From the NCBI RefSeq assembly GCF_022829585.1, contig NZ_JAKSYC010000179.1:1-40292 (forward strand): a stretch of DNA of 40,292 nucleotides. The letters run 5' to 3'. This DNA is from Methylobacterium sp. J-026. Its GTDB lineage: Bacteria > Pseudomonadota > Alphaproteobacteria > Rhizobiales > Beijerinckiaceae. Shown here one piece after another: positions 15,145 to 22,326 of this stretch (position 1 is the first letter of the stretch; each line of letters begins with the position of its first letter). The position numbers and the translations under genes are program-made. The notes beneath the pieces are model-generated. The model had not been told where the DNA came from. It searched no databases and worked only from the letters and a program-made list of their open reading frames with translations.

Positions 15145-16115
15145 GCAGCACGATCCCAGTCGAGCGGGCGGAAGGGCGAGGCGTTGAGATCGAAGTTGAC
15201 ACGGGCGAGGGTCGGCTCACCTTCGCGTTCGCCCCAGCGCTTGGCCGCCCAGTCGGGGAATTCCGGCCGGATGATCTCGGCGGGGTAGCCCGGCCACACA
15301 TCAGAGGTGCGAGCCTCATTCCAGCGATGGAGCGCCACGGCCAGCTTGCGACGGCCGATGTGCAGCGTCGCTGCGTCAATCTCCGCGACCGTGACGGCGT
15401 TCGGCGCCTCGTTTTCGCAGAACACCCACCGGAAGCTGACCCGGCCGGACATGCGAGGGAACAACCGCTCGGCCACGTCGACATAGAGCGCGGCCTGGAC
15501 CTCCATGGCCATGCCTTCGATGCGACGACCGAGATCCTGCGGCGCGGCGCTTTGCTGGCCGGTCTTCACGTCCCACAGGATGATACGGTCGCGCCGGACC
15601 TCTATCCGGTCGAACATAGCTCGCAGCCAAGCGCCCGAGGGATGCCGCACGATGCCCACGACCTCCGCTGGGGCATCAAAGAAACCCTCGCAGTCAGGCA
15701 CGCGGGCGAGGCGGCCCGTGACACGTCTAGCAAGCGTCGCAGCGGTGGCGTGATCCAATCGGAGGACAGGGGCCTTGCCGGCGGTGACGGCCGCAGCCCG
15801 GGCTTCCTTGGCCGCCTTGGTACGCCAGTCGTCCGCATCGACCACGACGAGCTCGGCGCCGGCGCCGAGGATCAGGCGGTGAGCAGCCGTGCCGGTCTGC
15901 ATCGCCCGGCTGCTCTCGGCATCTTCAGCGTCGGGGGCGCGGCCTAGCCGGGGGTGCATGGCGTAGGCGTGCTCGGCAGATTTCTCTACGAGCACCTTAG
16001 CCAGCGAAGACGATAAGCTGGGCTCCGGCGCTGGATCCGAATGGTAGACATCCGCAGGCATGCGGAAAAGGCCCGGTCCAACCACAAGGCCGGCGGGATG
16101 GTCGATGATATCCAT
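15141..16115 (-). CDS. PD-(D/E)XK phage exonuclease (RecE/exo VIII-like)
   Basis: 324 residues. The N-terminus YHSDPAPEPSLSSSLAKVLVEKSAEHAYAMHPRLG is the usual start of exo VIII-like phage nucleases, with MQTGTAAHRLILG as the next conserved helix. The nuclease centre is AWLRAMFDRIEVRRDRIILWDVKTGQ: Asp in FDRIE, then Asp and Lys in WDVKTG. MEVQAALYVDVAERLF provides the Q-x-x-x-Y motif. It should resect DNA ends for the Sak4-like partner encoded in the overlapping downstream gene. The role in phage recombination follows from family and context. Confidence 0.82.
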   Translation of the reverse strand: MDIIDHPAGLVVGPGLFRMPADVYHSDPAPEPSLSSSLAKVLVEKSAEHAYAMHPRLGRAPDAEDAESSRAMQTGTAAHRLILGAGAELVVVDADDWRTKAAKEARAAAVTAGKAPVLRLDHATAATLARRVTGRLARVPDCEGFFDAPAEVVGIVRHPSGAWLRAMFDRIEVRRDRIILWDVKTGQQSAAPQDLGRRIEGMAMEVQAALYVDVAERLFPRMSGRVSFRWVFCENEAPNAVTVAEIDAATLHIGRRKLAVALHRWNEARTSDVWPGYPAEIIRPEFPDWAAKRWGEREGEPTLARVNFDLNASPFRPLDWDRAA

Positions 16116-16124
16116 GAGGAATCC

Positions 16125-16433
16125 TCAGGCGGCGCACGCGAGTGCGGCGTAGGATGTGAGGAGGTGGCGGCGATCCACGCTTGGCAGGCGTTCCAAAGCC
16201 CCAACCGCTGAGGGCAGGGCCTCGGCATCCCATTCCGCCCGCGCAAGATGAGCGGCCAACTCGGCGCCGCGAGGTCCACATAAGATGCGGGTCAGCGCCC
16301 GCATGGAACGGAGCCGAGCGCGCCGCTCAGGTTCATCGAGCCCTTCCGCGAAGGGTCCCCAACGATCTTCCGATCGGATCACGAACGCATCTCCGCAGCC
16401 AAGGATCGCTGACAAAAGCGGTCGCCGGAGCAT
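16125..16433 (-). CDS. Small phage protein after the repeat cluster
   Basis: The ATG at 16433 gives 102 residues starting MLRRPLLSAILGCGDAFVIRSEDRWGPFAEGLDEPERRARLRSM. The open frame extends to 16562, but that part is the GGACA repeat cluster read as VRFVRFVR-like low-complexity peptide, so the internal start is preferred. The rest is helical (LARAEWDAEALPSAVGALERLPSVDRRHLLTSYAALAC). The next gene, the exonuclease, starts 9 bp after its stop. Function unknown; likely part of the replication/recombination operon. Confidence 0.55.
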   Translation of the reverse strand: MLRRPLLSAILGCGDAFVIRSEDRWGPFAEGLDEPERRARLRSMRALTRILCGPRGAELAAHLARAEWDAEALPSAVGALERLPSVDRRHLLTSYAALACAA

Positions 16434-16558
16434 CCGGACAAAACGGACAAAACGGACATGTCCGGAATGTCCGCCGCGTCCGAGTGGACCGGACAAAACG
16501 GACGGACAGGACAGGATCACTAAGATCCTGTCCGGTCTGTCCGGTCCGTCCACGGCCG
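16434..16558 (-). repeat. GGACA/TGTCC repeat cluster with long hairpin
   Basis: Within 125 bp the words GGACA or TGTCC occur more than ten times. They include CCGGACA-AAA-CGGACA-AAA-CGGACA (16434 on), TGTCCGGAATGTCCG, and CCGGACAAAACGGACGGACAGGACA. At 16499-16543 the repeats form a long inverted repeat: perfect 10-bp inner arms (16509-16518 with 16524-16533), loop ACTAA, and an outer stem with one mismatch and one G-U. It lies directly after the RepA-like helicase gene. Operator, origin or transcript-folding roles are all possible. Confidence 0.7.
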
Positions 16559-17896
16559 TCATGCAGCGTCAGGATTAGGGACAGCGAGCCAGTAGTGGCT
16601 GACCCCGCCGATGTCGCGACAGCCGATCAGGCTATCGCTTTGTGCGGTCTCGACGGCGCGCTTGAAGGCCTTGCGCTTCGCGTCTGACCGCTTGGTCTCG
16701 GTTTCCCCGGCAGCGGGGTAGGCCGCCTCGAACTCATGACGCAAAGCCGGCTCGCCAACGGCGACCACCTCTGGCCCTTCAAGACCGAAGGGGCGGACCC
16801 GACGCCCGTGGTCTATGAGGCTGGTCTCAATCGCGGACCGCAGCATCCTCAGCTTTTTCGGCCAAGGGTCCCGCATCGCTTCAGCCATCGCAGCGGCTCG
16901 CGACACCTGCCAATTAACGAAGCAGGTCGTCACCGGCTCACCGCTGTAGCTCTCTCCGACCTGGACTACGTCCAGACTGTAGGGCACCTCCATGCCAACC
17001 CGTCCGCCGCGCAGCTTACGTATGGCCAACCGGGTGTTGGAGATGTTGCCAGCCTCATCCCGGTTGCCGAGGAAGGCCAGCACAACGTCCGCGGCTGCCT
17101 CCTTAGCGGAAGAGCCACGGGTGCCGGTCTCGCTCGACTTACCGAAGTGGTCGACGCCCATCACGAAGGCCCCGGTCTCGCGGCTGAGAGTCTGGAGCGC
17201 ATCCATCACCCGCTGCGCCTCGGAGGCTGAGTTCTCGTCATCAAACCCGGCACCAGCGGCGATCGTGTCGATGACGATCATCGCTAGGGGAAGGCCAAAA
17301 CTGTCCCGCAGATGCTCGGTCACGGCCTGGACCACTGCCTGGAGGTGCGCGACCGCATCCTTCTCTACGAGACGCGGGCATTCCTCGATCCAAGCGAAGG
17401 GCAAATGGTCGAGGTCGATCTCCTGAGCTGCCTCGGCCTTGAGCTTGCCCTCGATCAAGCCACGTAGACGGATCGGGATCTCGAAGGCGCCCTCCGGCGC
17501 GATGAACAGAACGCCGCCTTGGCGCTCGGTCCGGCGGTTGGCGAAGGGGGTCAGCGTCATCACGGACGCAGCCAGATCCAACGCGCCAAAAGTTTTTCCG
17601 GCGCCCCACTGGCCCGAGATCAGTCCCTTGCCGGTCTCTGGCACGAGATCACGCACGAGCCACGCGCGGTCGGCGTTCGGATCCGCGTCGCCGTGCCACC
17701 GAACCTCGATGGGTTTCCGTGGCGCATCCCTAGGCCGGGCATCTTCGGGCGGGGCGAAGCGGGCTTCGTCCGGCTCGAGCGCGCGGTAGTTGCCGAGGTC
17801 GTGGACTGTAGCGCGGTCCGCGTGAATATCGTCGCCGTAGTTGGGGCGCCCGAGACGCGCCATTTCAGCGTAGAGAGGATCCGCTCGGCCCGTCAT
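16559..17896 (-). CDS. RepA-type AAA ATPase/helicase
   Basis: 445 residues. After a polar N-terminus come DRAWLVRDLVPETGKGLISGQW and Walker A GQWGAGKT (95-102), GGVLFIAPEGAFEIPIRLRG, Walker B LAMIVIDTIAAGAGFDDEN and a sensor-like MGVDHFGKSSETGTRGSSAK. This is the AAA_25/RepA hexameric helicase pattern used by phages and plasmids. The C-terminal 110 residues form a separate winged-helix-like region ending GCRDIGGVSHYWLAV. It overlaps the preceding gene by four bases (ATGA). It probably unwinds or loads replication proteins on phage DNA; the repeat cluster right behind it may be its site. Confidence 0.8.
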   Translation of the reverse strand: MTGRADPLYAEMARLGRPNYGDDIHADRATVHDLGNYRALEPDEARFAPPEDARPRDAPRKPIEVRWHGDADPNADRAWLVRDLVPETGKGLISGQWGAGKTFGALDLAASVMTLTPFANRRTERQGGVLFIAPEGAFEIPIRLRGLIEGKLKAEAAQEIDLDHLPFAWIEECPRLVEKDAVAHLQAVVQAVTEHLRDSFGLPLAMIVIDTIAAGAGFDDENSASEAQRVMDALQTLSRETGAFVMGVDHFGKSSETGTRGSSAKEAAADVVLAFLGNRDEAGNISNTRLAIRKLRGGRVGMEVPYSLDVVQVGESYSGEPVTTCFVNWQVSRAAAMAEAMRDPWPKKLRMLRSAIETSLIDHGRRVRPFGLEGPEVVAVGEPALRHEFEAAYPAAGETETKRSDAKRKAFKRAVETAQSDSLIGCRDIGGVSHYWLAVPNPDAA

Positions 17897-18192
17897 GGCT
17901 GCCTCGCGCTAGAATTTCTCGGACGCTGCGCCAAGTCCGAAGTCATCTCACGAAGTTCTGCGAAGAGATTTAACGCCGCGCGCGTCTGTGCCACCAAACA
18001 ACGCAGGGCATGGTCCAGCCCATCATCGTTGGCGAGACCCGCATAAGAAGCGCCGATTCGAGAGTAAGTCTCTGCGCCGGCGAGTAATGCGGCAATTTCT
18101 TCTCTGTATAGGTGCGGCGCTCCAAAGGTGGTCGGCGCGGAGGGGCGATCGGCCTGGGGACTTTTCCCGGCCGGTACGGCTGTGTCGGTCAT
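17893..18192 (-). CDS. Small helical phage protein
   Basis: Start set at the ATG at 18192 (99 residues); the frame is open to 18261 with unconserved sequence, and no strong ribosome site decides. Following a polar N-terminus (MTDTAVPAGKSPQADRPSAP), it is alpha-helical: HLYREEIAALLAGAETYSRIGASYAGLANDDGLDHALRCLVAQTRAALNLFAELREM. It overlaps the RepA-like gene by four bases, so the two are coupled. No family recognised; small accessory proteins are common before phage helicases. Confidence 0.55.
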   Translation of the reverse strand: MTDTAVPAGKSPQADRPSAPTTFGAPHLYREEIAALLAGAETYSRIGASYAGLANDDGLDHALRCLVAQTRAALNLFAELREMTSDLAQRPRNSSARQP

Positions 18193-18336
18193 GGGATGTC
18201 CGTTCGGAAAGGCGGAGCGTCCCCCCCACTCCGCGGAACGGAACGCTGAGGGAGGACACACGCAGCCGGGTGATCAGCCCAGCTGCGTCGGGGAATGAGG
18301 AAGGAGTGTGGGGCGCCGGTCGACGCCAGGCATCGG

Positions 18337-18678
18337 TCAGCTATCGGACCTGATGTGCTCAACTATCGGTATGCCAAGCCTGTGGAAGTAGGCGGCAACC
18401 CGGGGTGTATTGCGGTATCCGCGTTGGTATTCGTCCAAGGCGCCAGCGTCGTCGTCTAGAAACGCGGCAAGAGCGACGCGCGAAATCCAGACGCGACCAG
18501 CAACTACTCTGCCGATTCCATGCTTTGACGCCCAATCGCGCATGGTCAAAGGAGAGACACCGGCTTGCTCGGCCGCCCCCTTTAAATTTGTAGCCTCTTC
18601 ACGAGACCAAGGCTTTAGAATGAAAAGGTCGTCCTTCTTATGCTCAGAAGGGAGACCTTCTCTGACAACAACGTTCAT
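18337..18678 (-). CDS. Excisionase/MerR-like DNA-binding protein
   Basis: The ATG at 18678 with AAGGGG upstream gives 113 residues. Residues about 27-75 (WSREEATNLKGAAEQAGVSPLTMRDWASKHGIGRVVAGRVWISRVALAAFLD) are a helix-turn-helix with a following wing, as in excisionase-like and MerR-like proteins. The C-terminal 35 residues (LDEYQRGYRNTPRVAAYFHRLGIPIVEHI) are extra. It heads the minus-strand replication operon. Two palindromic GCCCATGGG copies lie about 75-100 bp upstream and could be its operator. Confidence 0.65.
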   Translation of the reverse strand: MNVVVREGLPSEHKKDDLFILKPWSREEATNLKGAAEQAGVSPLTMRDWASKHGIGRVVAGRVWISRVALAAFLDDDAGALDEYQRGYRNTPRVAAYFHRLGIPIVEHIRSDS

Positions 18679-18750
18679 CACACACCCCTTCATTCGGACC
18701 TTTGTTGGGCCCGTGAGACAATTGGGTTGTCTCCGAAGGAGTTGGGCGCT

Positions 18751-18779
18751 GCCCATGGGGGTTTGGAACCGCCCATGGG
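18751..18779. promoter_or_regulatory. Paired GCCCATGGG operator-like palindromes
   Basis: GCCCATGGG occurs at 18751-18759 and 18771-18779, 20 bp centre to centre (two helical turns), between the two divergently unrelated HTH genes and upstream of the one ending at 18337. Each copy contains the CCATGG palindrome. Spacing and placement suggest binding of a dimeric regulator. The surrounding 18679-18882 stretch holds no gene. Confidence 0.4.
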
Positions 18780-18882
18780 CAAGCTAGCGCCGCCCTTGGT
18801 TTCGATCAAGCGTTGTCAGTGAATGTAAGTCCGCCGTCACCATTATCTGTAGATCGATGCCGGTCTTCAGCCGACCACATCG

Positions 18883-19107
18883 CTATGTGGCAGCGTCGGC
18901 GAGACAACCGCGTGCTTCTTGGCGCGCCATCCAATCCGTGAGGCTAGCTTTGTTAGCGCAGCGCATACGTCCCAGCACGAAGTGGGGCAGGCGGTTCTGG
19001 GCTAGCAAATGAAGCGTCTGGCGCTGGGTGATCCCCAGATGCTCTGCGATCGCACGCGACCCATAGAGCAGTTGTCCGCCCACGGGCGGCGTGGTCCTTG
19101 CCGACAT
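18883..19107 (-). CDS. AlpA/excisionase-family HTH protein
   Basis: 74 residues from the ATG at 19107; upstream extension of the frame is not conserved. LLYGSRAIAEHLGITQRQTLHLLAQNRLPHFVLGRMRCANKASLTDWM is the HTH_17/excisionase fold: recognition helix, LPHFVLG wing, and a terminal helix starting with Lys. Proteins of this size bind att or promoter DNA and control excision or early transcription of prophages. It is the first gene upstream of the replication module and the natural partner of the integrase at 3389-4432, though they are 15 kb apart. Confidence 0.72.
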   Translation of the reverse strand: MSARTTPPVGGQLLYGSRAIAEHLGITQRQTLHLLAQNRLPHFVLGRMRCANKASLTDWMARQEARGCLADAAT

Positions 19108-19242
19108 TGATGCAGTCCGATGGTTGGCTTGCGCCTTGATGGAACTGGGGCGCAACAGAGAGAGCCCGCTGAAGCGGACGGCGAACACATGAGGATTTGG
19201 AAGGAGCGCTCCGCCCTCGCGCTGATAGTCGGGGCAGAAACG

Positions 19243-19280
19243 AGAGCGGCCCCGCGCAGGGATCCTGCCGGGGCCGCTCT
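19243..19280. terminator. Strong GC-rich hairpin
   Basis: A perfect 12-bp stem (AGAGCGGCCCCG at 19243-19254 with CGGGGCCGCTCT at 19269-19280) is extended by a five-bp inner stem GCAGG/CCTGC after a one-base bulge. There is no T-run, so it may be a terminator needing Rho or a structural element. The gene-free stretch 19108-19367 otherwise shows only a TTCACGCGTGAA palindrome and a T7 run near 19355. Confidence 0.4.
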
Positions 19281-19367
19281 GGGGACTTCGCTGTATGGGG
19301 GTATATGTCAAACGATACTTGGGGGGAAGCCCTTCACGCGTGAACGCGTCGAGGTTTTTTTGACCCT

Positions 19368-19742
19368 TTAGGACTCCCGGATCCGCCTCGCTGCAACGAA
19401 GACAATTCGCATCAACGGATAGCCGAGCATCAGGGCGGCAACCATTAGAGACGGGAGCGGCGGGGGGGGCGTCATCGCAGCACAGCTGGTGCTGCAACCC
19501 GCGGGCCTATGCTCACCACCATTTTGCGCGTCCGGCGGAGAACTCCCTCGGCTTCCACAACCGGCGAAGCCCACGACCTGGGCGGTGTTCAAGCACGGCA
19601 TACCGGCGCATTCGGGGTAAATGCGCTCGGAGAACGGGATGCCCGAGACGATGCACTGCCCGAGAGCAACAGCGAAATCCGGTCCCACGGCTTGAAGCGC
19701 CAGCACGTCGCTGCACAGCTCTGCGATGTCATCGTCCGTCAC
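19368..19742 (-). CDS. Unknown protein with one C-terminal membrane segment
   Basis: A 124-residue frame starting with GTG at 19742. The N-terminal half (MTDDDIAELCSDVLALQAVGPDFAVALGQCIVSGIPF) looks like a folded helical part. A Cys/Gly/Ser/Pro-rich middle follows, and the end PSLMVAALMLGYPLMRIVFVAARRIRES is a plausible single transmembrane helix followed by positive charges. No recognised family and no strong ribosome site. Its reality rests on frame length and composition alone. Confidence 0.35.
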   Translation of the reverse strand: MTDDDIAELCSDVLALQAVGPDFAVALGQCIVSGIPFSERIYPECAGMPCLNTAQVVGFAGCGSRGSSPPDAQNGGEHRPAGCSTSCAAMTPPPPLPSLMVAALMLGYPLMRIVFVAARRIRES

Positions 19743-19889
19743 GCCTGAGAAAGTGGCTCTGAACGGTTCAGCTTAGGTTGTCGCGCACGCTGATGGTGCA
19801 ACGCCCTGACGGTGTATCGTTCTATTAAGGCTACGCCCGCATCTTTGTGACGACGACGGGTCGCCCTCGCCTTAGAAGCGTTCAGCACC

Positions 19890-20357
19890 ATGCGTAACCG
19901 CCTGCCACCGTCGTTCACTGTCGAGACGAAGTCCGGCGGACGCCATCAGCGCACGTTCATCCCACACCGGGCGGCTGCACCGGCGGTCTCACTGCCGGCC
20001 GTGTCCTGGCCTCCGCCGGCCGAGCTGCGAGCTCCTGCCGTCGAGGCTCGCCGGATCCTTCCCAACCTGATCGTGCCCGAGCCACCGCAGGTCGAACCGG
20101 AGCCCAACCAGGTCCATGCGGAGTGCGCGCAGCTCTCAGAGGAGCGATCGCCGCGGCCGCGGCGCGGACGGCCACGTAAGGCTCAGACAATCGTGACCGA
20201 GATGGCTGAAGGGCCGATCGCCGAGCCGGCGGCCGCGATCGCCTCACCCGTACCCGTCATGGCGCCGCGACCTCGGGCGTTGGGGGCGACGAAGACACCC
20301 CCTGTCCTGCCGCCTGGTGAGCGATGGAAGCGGCGTCTCGGGCGATGGGCCCGGTAG
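19890..20357 (+). CDS. Proline/alanine-rich protein with AT-hook-like motif
   Basis: 155 residues from an ATG at 19890. Nearly all of it is low complexity (Pro, Ala, Arg), so probably disordered. RPRRGRPRKAQ at about residues 88-98 is an AT-hook-like core (GRP flanked by basic residues), implying minor-groove DNA contact. The N-terminus (MRNRLPPSFTVETKSGGRHQRTFIPH) and C-terminus (PPGERWKRRLGRWAR) are more structured and basic. No ribosome site stands out. It may be a nucleoid-associated or phage accessory protein; there is no further support. Confidence 0.5.
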   Translation: MRNRLPPSFTVETKSGGRHQRTFIPHRAAAPAVSLPAVSWPPPAELRAPAVEARRILPNLIVPEPPQVEPEPNQVHAECAQLSEERSPRPRRGRPRKAQTIVTEMAEGPIAEPAAAIASPVPVMAPRPRALGATKTPPVLPPGERWKRRLGRWAR

Positions 20358-20435
20358 CCAGCAGCTAAGACGCGTCAACGCGCGAGAGGTTGGTCGCGCC
20401 CGTCCTGCTCGCGCCGCCAAGCCGATGGGACGGAC

Positions 20436-20723
20436 TCAGCCCGCAGCGGTCTCGACTAAAGCTTCAGCCGCATAACGTGCGCGGGCCGCGCCATCACTCG
20501 GCAGACCGCTCTGTTCGCACCAGGCCCCAAATGCTTCTGGCTCGATTGAGACGCGCACGACGTCGACGCCACTGCGCTGGACCTCGCGTTCCATCTGTTC
20601 GGTGGCGATCCGCCAGGTCTCGTAATGCGGCGGCAGCTTCGCCCCATCGGCGAGGCCGGCTCGTAGGGCCTCGTAGTGCTCAGGCTCGTACCAGGGCAGT
20701 CCGACGCGACGAGGACGGCTCAT
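20436..20723 (-). CDS. Small conserved-looking protein of unknown function
   Basis: The ATG at 20723 is chosen because AGGAG sits eight bases before it, giving 95 residues; an ATG at 20741 is an alternative. The protein has GLPWYEPEHYEALRAGLADGAKLPPHYETWRIATEQMEREVQRSG, then VDVVRVSIEPEAFGAWCEQSGLPSDGAARARYAAEAL. This is an alpha/beta/alpha arrangement typical of small alphaproteobacterial hypothetical proteins. It lacks signals for export or membranes. It stands alone between two plus-strand genes. Confidence 0.6.
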   Translation of the reverse strand: MSRPRRVGLPWYEPEHYEALRAGLADGAKLPPHYETWRIATEQMEREVQRSGVDVVRVSIEPEAFGAWCEQSGLPSDGAARARYAAEALVETAAG

Positions 20724-20784
20724 CCAGGGCTCCTGTTGCAAGGCGTGCCCTCGACGTCAGCGGGTCGAGGGCACGCCTTTAAGT

Positions 20785-20968
20785 GTGAAACCGTGAACTC
20801 ATTGATGGATGGAAGGATGCAGCCGCTAACTAAACTGAGATTATAGGAAATTGCACCTATTTTCCTGATTTGCGCCTGCATTTTTCAGGTGAAGTGTTCT
20901 TACACGAGTGAACGATCCGCCGATCGAAAGGTGGAAGAGTTCACGCTTTCATCCGGGAAGGGGTTCAC
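20785..20968. repeat. GTGAAC/GTTCAC word cluster next to an AT-rich stretch
   Basis: GTGAAA or GTGAAC at 20785 and 20793, GTGAAG at 20889, GTGAAC at 20908, and GTTCAC at 20939 and 20963 surround an AT-rich stretch (20825-20885). That stretch holds the inverted repeat AGGAAA-N10-TTTCCT. Repeats plus AT-rich DNA next to a replication-protein-like fragment resemble an iteron origin, but the copies are short and unevenly spaced. Confidence 0.4.
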
Positions 20969-21033
20969 CAACCCCCGGGGGAACAAGAGAGCCGACCCTC
21001 CGCGGCGTCATGCAACCGCGCGCCGCATGTCCT

Positions 21034-21264
21034 TGTACCAAAGCCGTACCGAGGGCGGGGCAAGGTGACGGTGAGACGCTACGGGCGATCACCGTCGAGG
21101 AGCTACGGCCGGAATTTCGGCGCCGGTACGCGACCGGCGAGACGGACGGCGACAAGGCCGCGAACACGGTCCGCCAAGCGCTCAAGAGAGCGTTGGAGGC
21201 ATGCCCGAAACACGGGTTCCGGACCGCGGCCTGGGCCGAGGAGGAGTGGCTATGGAAAGCCTGA
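21034..21264 (+). pseudogene. C-terminal fragment of a phage replication ATPase/primase-type protein
   Basis: The frame (open from a GTG at 20908) carries ITVEELRPEFRRRYATGETDGDKAANTVRQALKRALEACPKHGFRTAAWAEEEWLWKA, which reads like the short winged-helix tail that ends many phage replicative helicase/primase proteins. No ATPase domain precedes it, so it is either a stand-alone tail or, more likely, a remnant. GTGACA/TGTCAC words follow at once (21267-21300), as repeats also follow the RepA-like gene at 16559. Nothing else was recognised up to 21446. Confidence 0.45.
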
Positions 21265-21446
21265 CCGTGACACGCGTGACAAATGGCAAATGTCACGCCG
21301 GGCTGAGTTTCGACCGGGCAGGGAAGACCCTGATCGTCGAGATCCTCACTTCGCGGACCGGGGTGAGGGCAACCGAGAAACCGAGGATCAGGACGAGCAG
21401 CCCCGCGGATCCGTATCCAGGCAGACCGCGAGAGTGGCTCGACGGA

Positions 21447-21758
21447 TCACCCGCCGGCGTCGAGGCCCCCGTCGCCTGCCTGCTCGTCGATCGCGGCCTT
21501 CGTGGCGGTCAGCACCTTGCGCAGCTGGATCCGGAGAGCGTTGCGCATGCCGGCGTCGTGGCCCATTACGTCGGCCGTGTCGGAGCCGCCGCCGAGCCGA
21601 TCCTCCATGGCTGCCTGCGCCGCCTCGAAGGCGTTAGCTGCGAGCTGCGGGTCTCGGTTGGCGATCTCGCGGGCGAAGGTCACGAGGGTGGTGCGGAACA
21701 CGCCGAGCGCGGTCGCGAGGGGTGCCTCAGACTGACCTGGTCCCGGTTCTGTGATCAT
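21447..21758 (-). CDS. Small helical phage-region protein
   Basis: The ATG at 21758 has AGGAGG upstream, giving 103 residues. After a short polar start it is alpha-helical: ATALGVFRTTLVTFAREIANRDPQLAANAFEAAQAAMEDRL, then a Gly/Ser linker and MRNALRIQLRKVLTATKAAIDEQAG. No recognised family. Its start overlaps the stop codon of the upstream gene on the same strand, so both are translated together. Confidence 0.65.
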   Translation of the reverse strand: MITEPGPGQSEAPLATALGVFRTTLVTFAREIANRDPQLAANAFEAAQAAMEDRLGGGSDTADVMGHDAGMRNALRIQLRKVLTATKAAIDEQAGDGGLDAGG

Positions 21759-22135
21759 GGTCTGCCTCCTCCGGATCGAGTCATCACAACCCGGGGAAGG
21801 GGCGACCGGTGCCACGGGGTGGTGATACGGTCGCGCAACCGCCTGGCGGCCTCACGGGTGCTGGACGGGCATGCCGCCCGGGTCATAGCAGCCTCGTCCA
21901 GCATCACGACGTCGTCGACCTGAGGCGGGGCGCCCTGGACGATGGTGGCGGCGCCAGATCCGATGATCCGCACCCGGCCGCCGGCCTCGCGGACCGCCGT
22001 GAACTCGACCTTCGCCTGCCGCCCCGGCGCGGCATCCGCGTCCCGGCCTGGTGTCACAGTCGGCTCGGCCGCCAGCGCACGCACGGTCGAGAGCGTGACT
22101 GGGGCGGCCTTGCGCTTGCGTCCTGCCCTCCGCAT
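21755..22135 (-). CDS. Small protein with basic N-terminus, coupled to next gene
   Basis: The ATG at 22135, with GGAGGG upstream, gives 126 residues; the frame extends to 22213 but would include the terminator stem. The N-terminus is very basic (MRRAGRKRKAAPVTLSTVRALAAEP), a middle strand region follows (KVEFTAVREAGGRVRIIGSGAATIVQGAPPQVDDVVML), and the C-terminus is Arg-rich. Function not recognised. Its end overlaps the start of the following gene (ATGA type). It begins only 20 bp after the terminator of the three-gene cassette, so its own promoter is unclear. Confidence 0.6.
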   Translation of the reverse strand: MRRAGRKRKAAPVTLSTVRALAAEPTVTPGRDADAAPGRQAKVEFTAVREAGGRVRIIGSGAATIVQGAPPQVDDVVMLDEAAMTRAACPSSTREAARRLRDRITTPWHRSPLPRVVMTRSGGGRP

Positions 22136-22154
22136 GCCGATCCCTCCGGGCAAT

Positions 22155-22186
22155 AAAAAAGCCCGCGCGGATCGCTCCGCCGGGCT
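22155..22186 (-). terminator. Rho-independent terminator of the three-gene cassette
   Basis: On the minus strand AGCCCG-GCGGA pairs with TCCGC-(G bulge)-CGGGCT around the loop GCGA, followed by TTTTTT then ATT (22155-22160 on the plus strand read as A-run). It is the clearest intrinsic terminator in the accessory region and lies 140 bp behind the DUF6941-like gene. Confidence 0.8.
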
Positions 22187-22326
22187 AGTGTCTGTTTCGG
22201 CCGCATGTCGCAACCCTGCATTAATCCTGCATTACAGCCCGCGAATTGTCAAGGTTTTACAGGGGTTTGGAGAGAGCTGATCCTGGCACGGCTAGCCGCA
22301 GGCCATACCCCGCAGCTGCTGAGATA

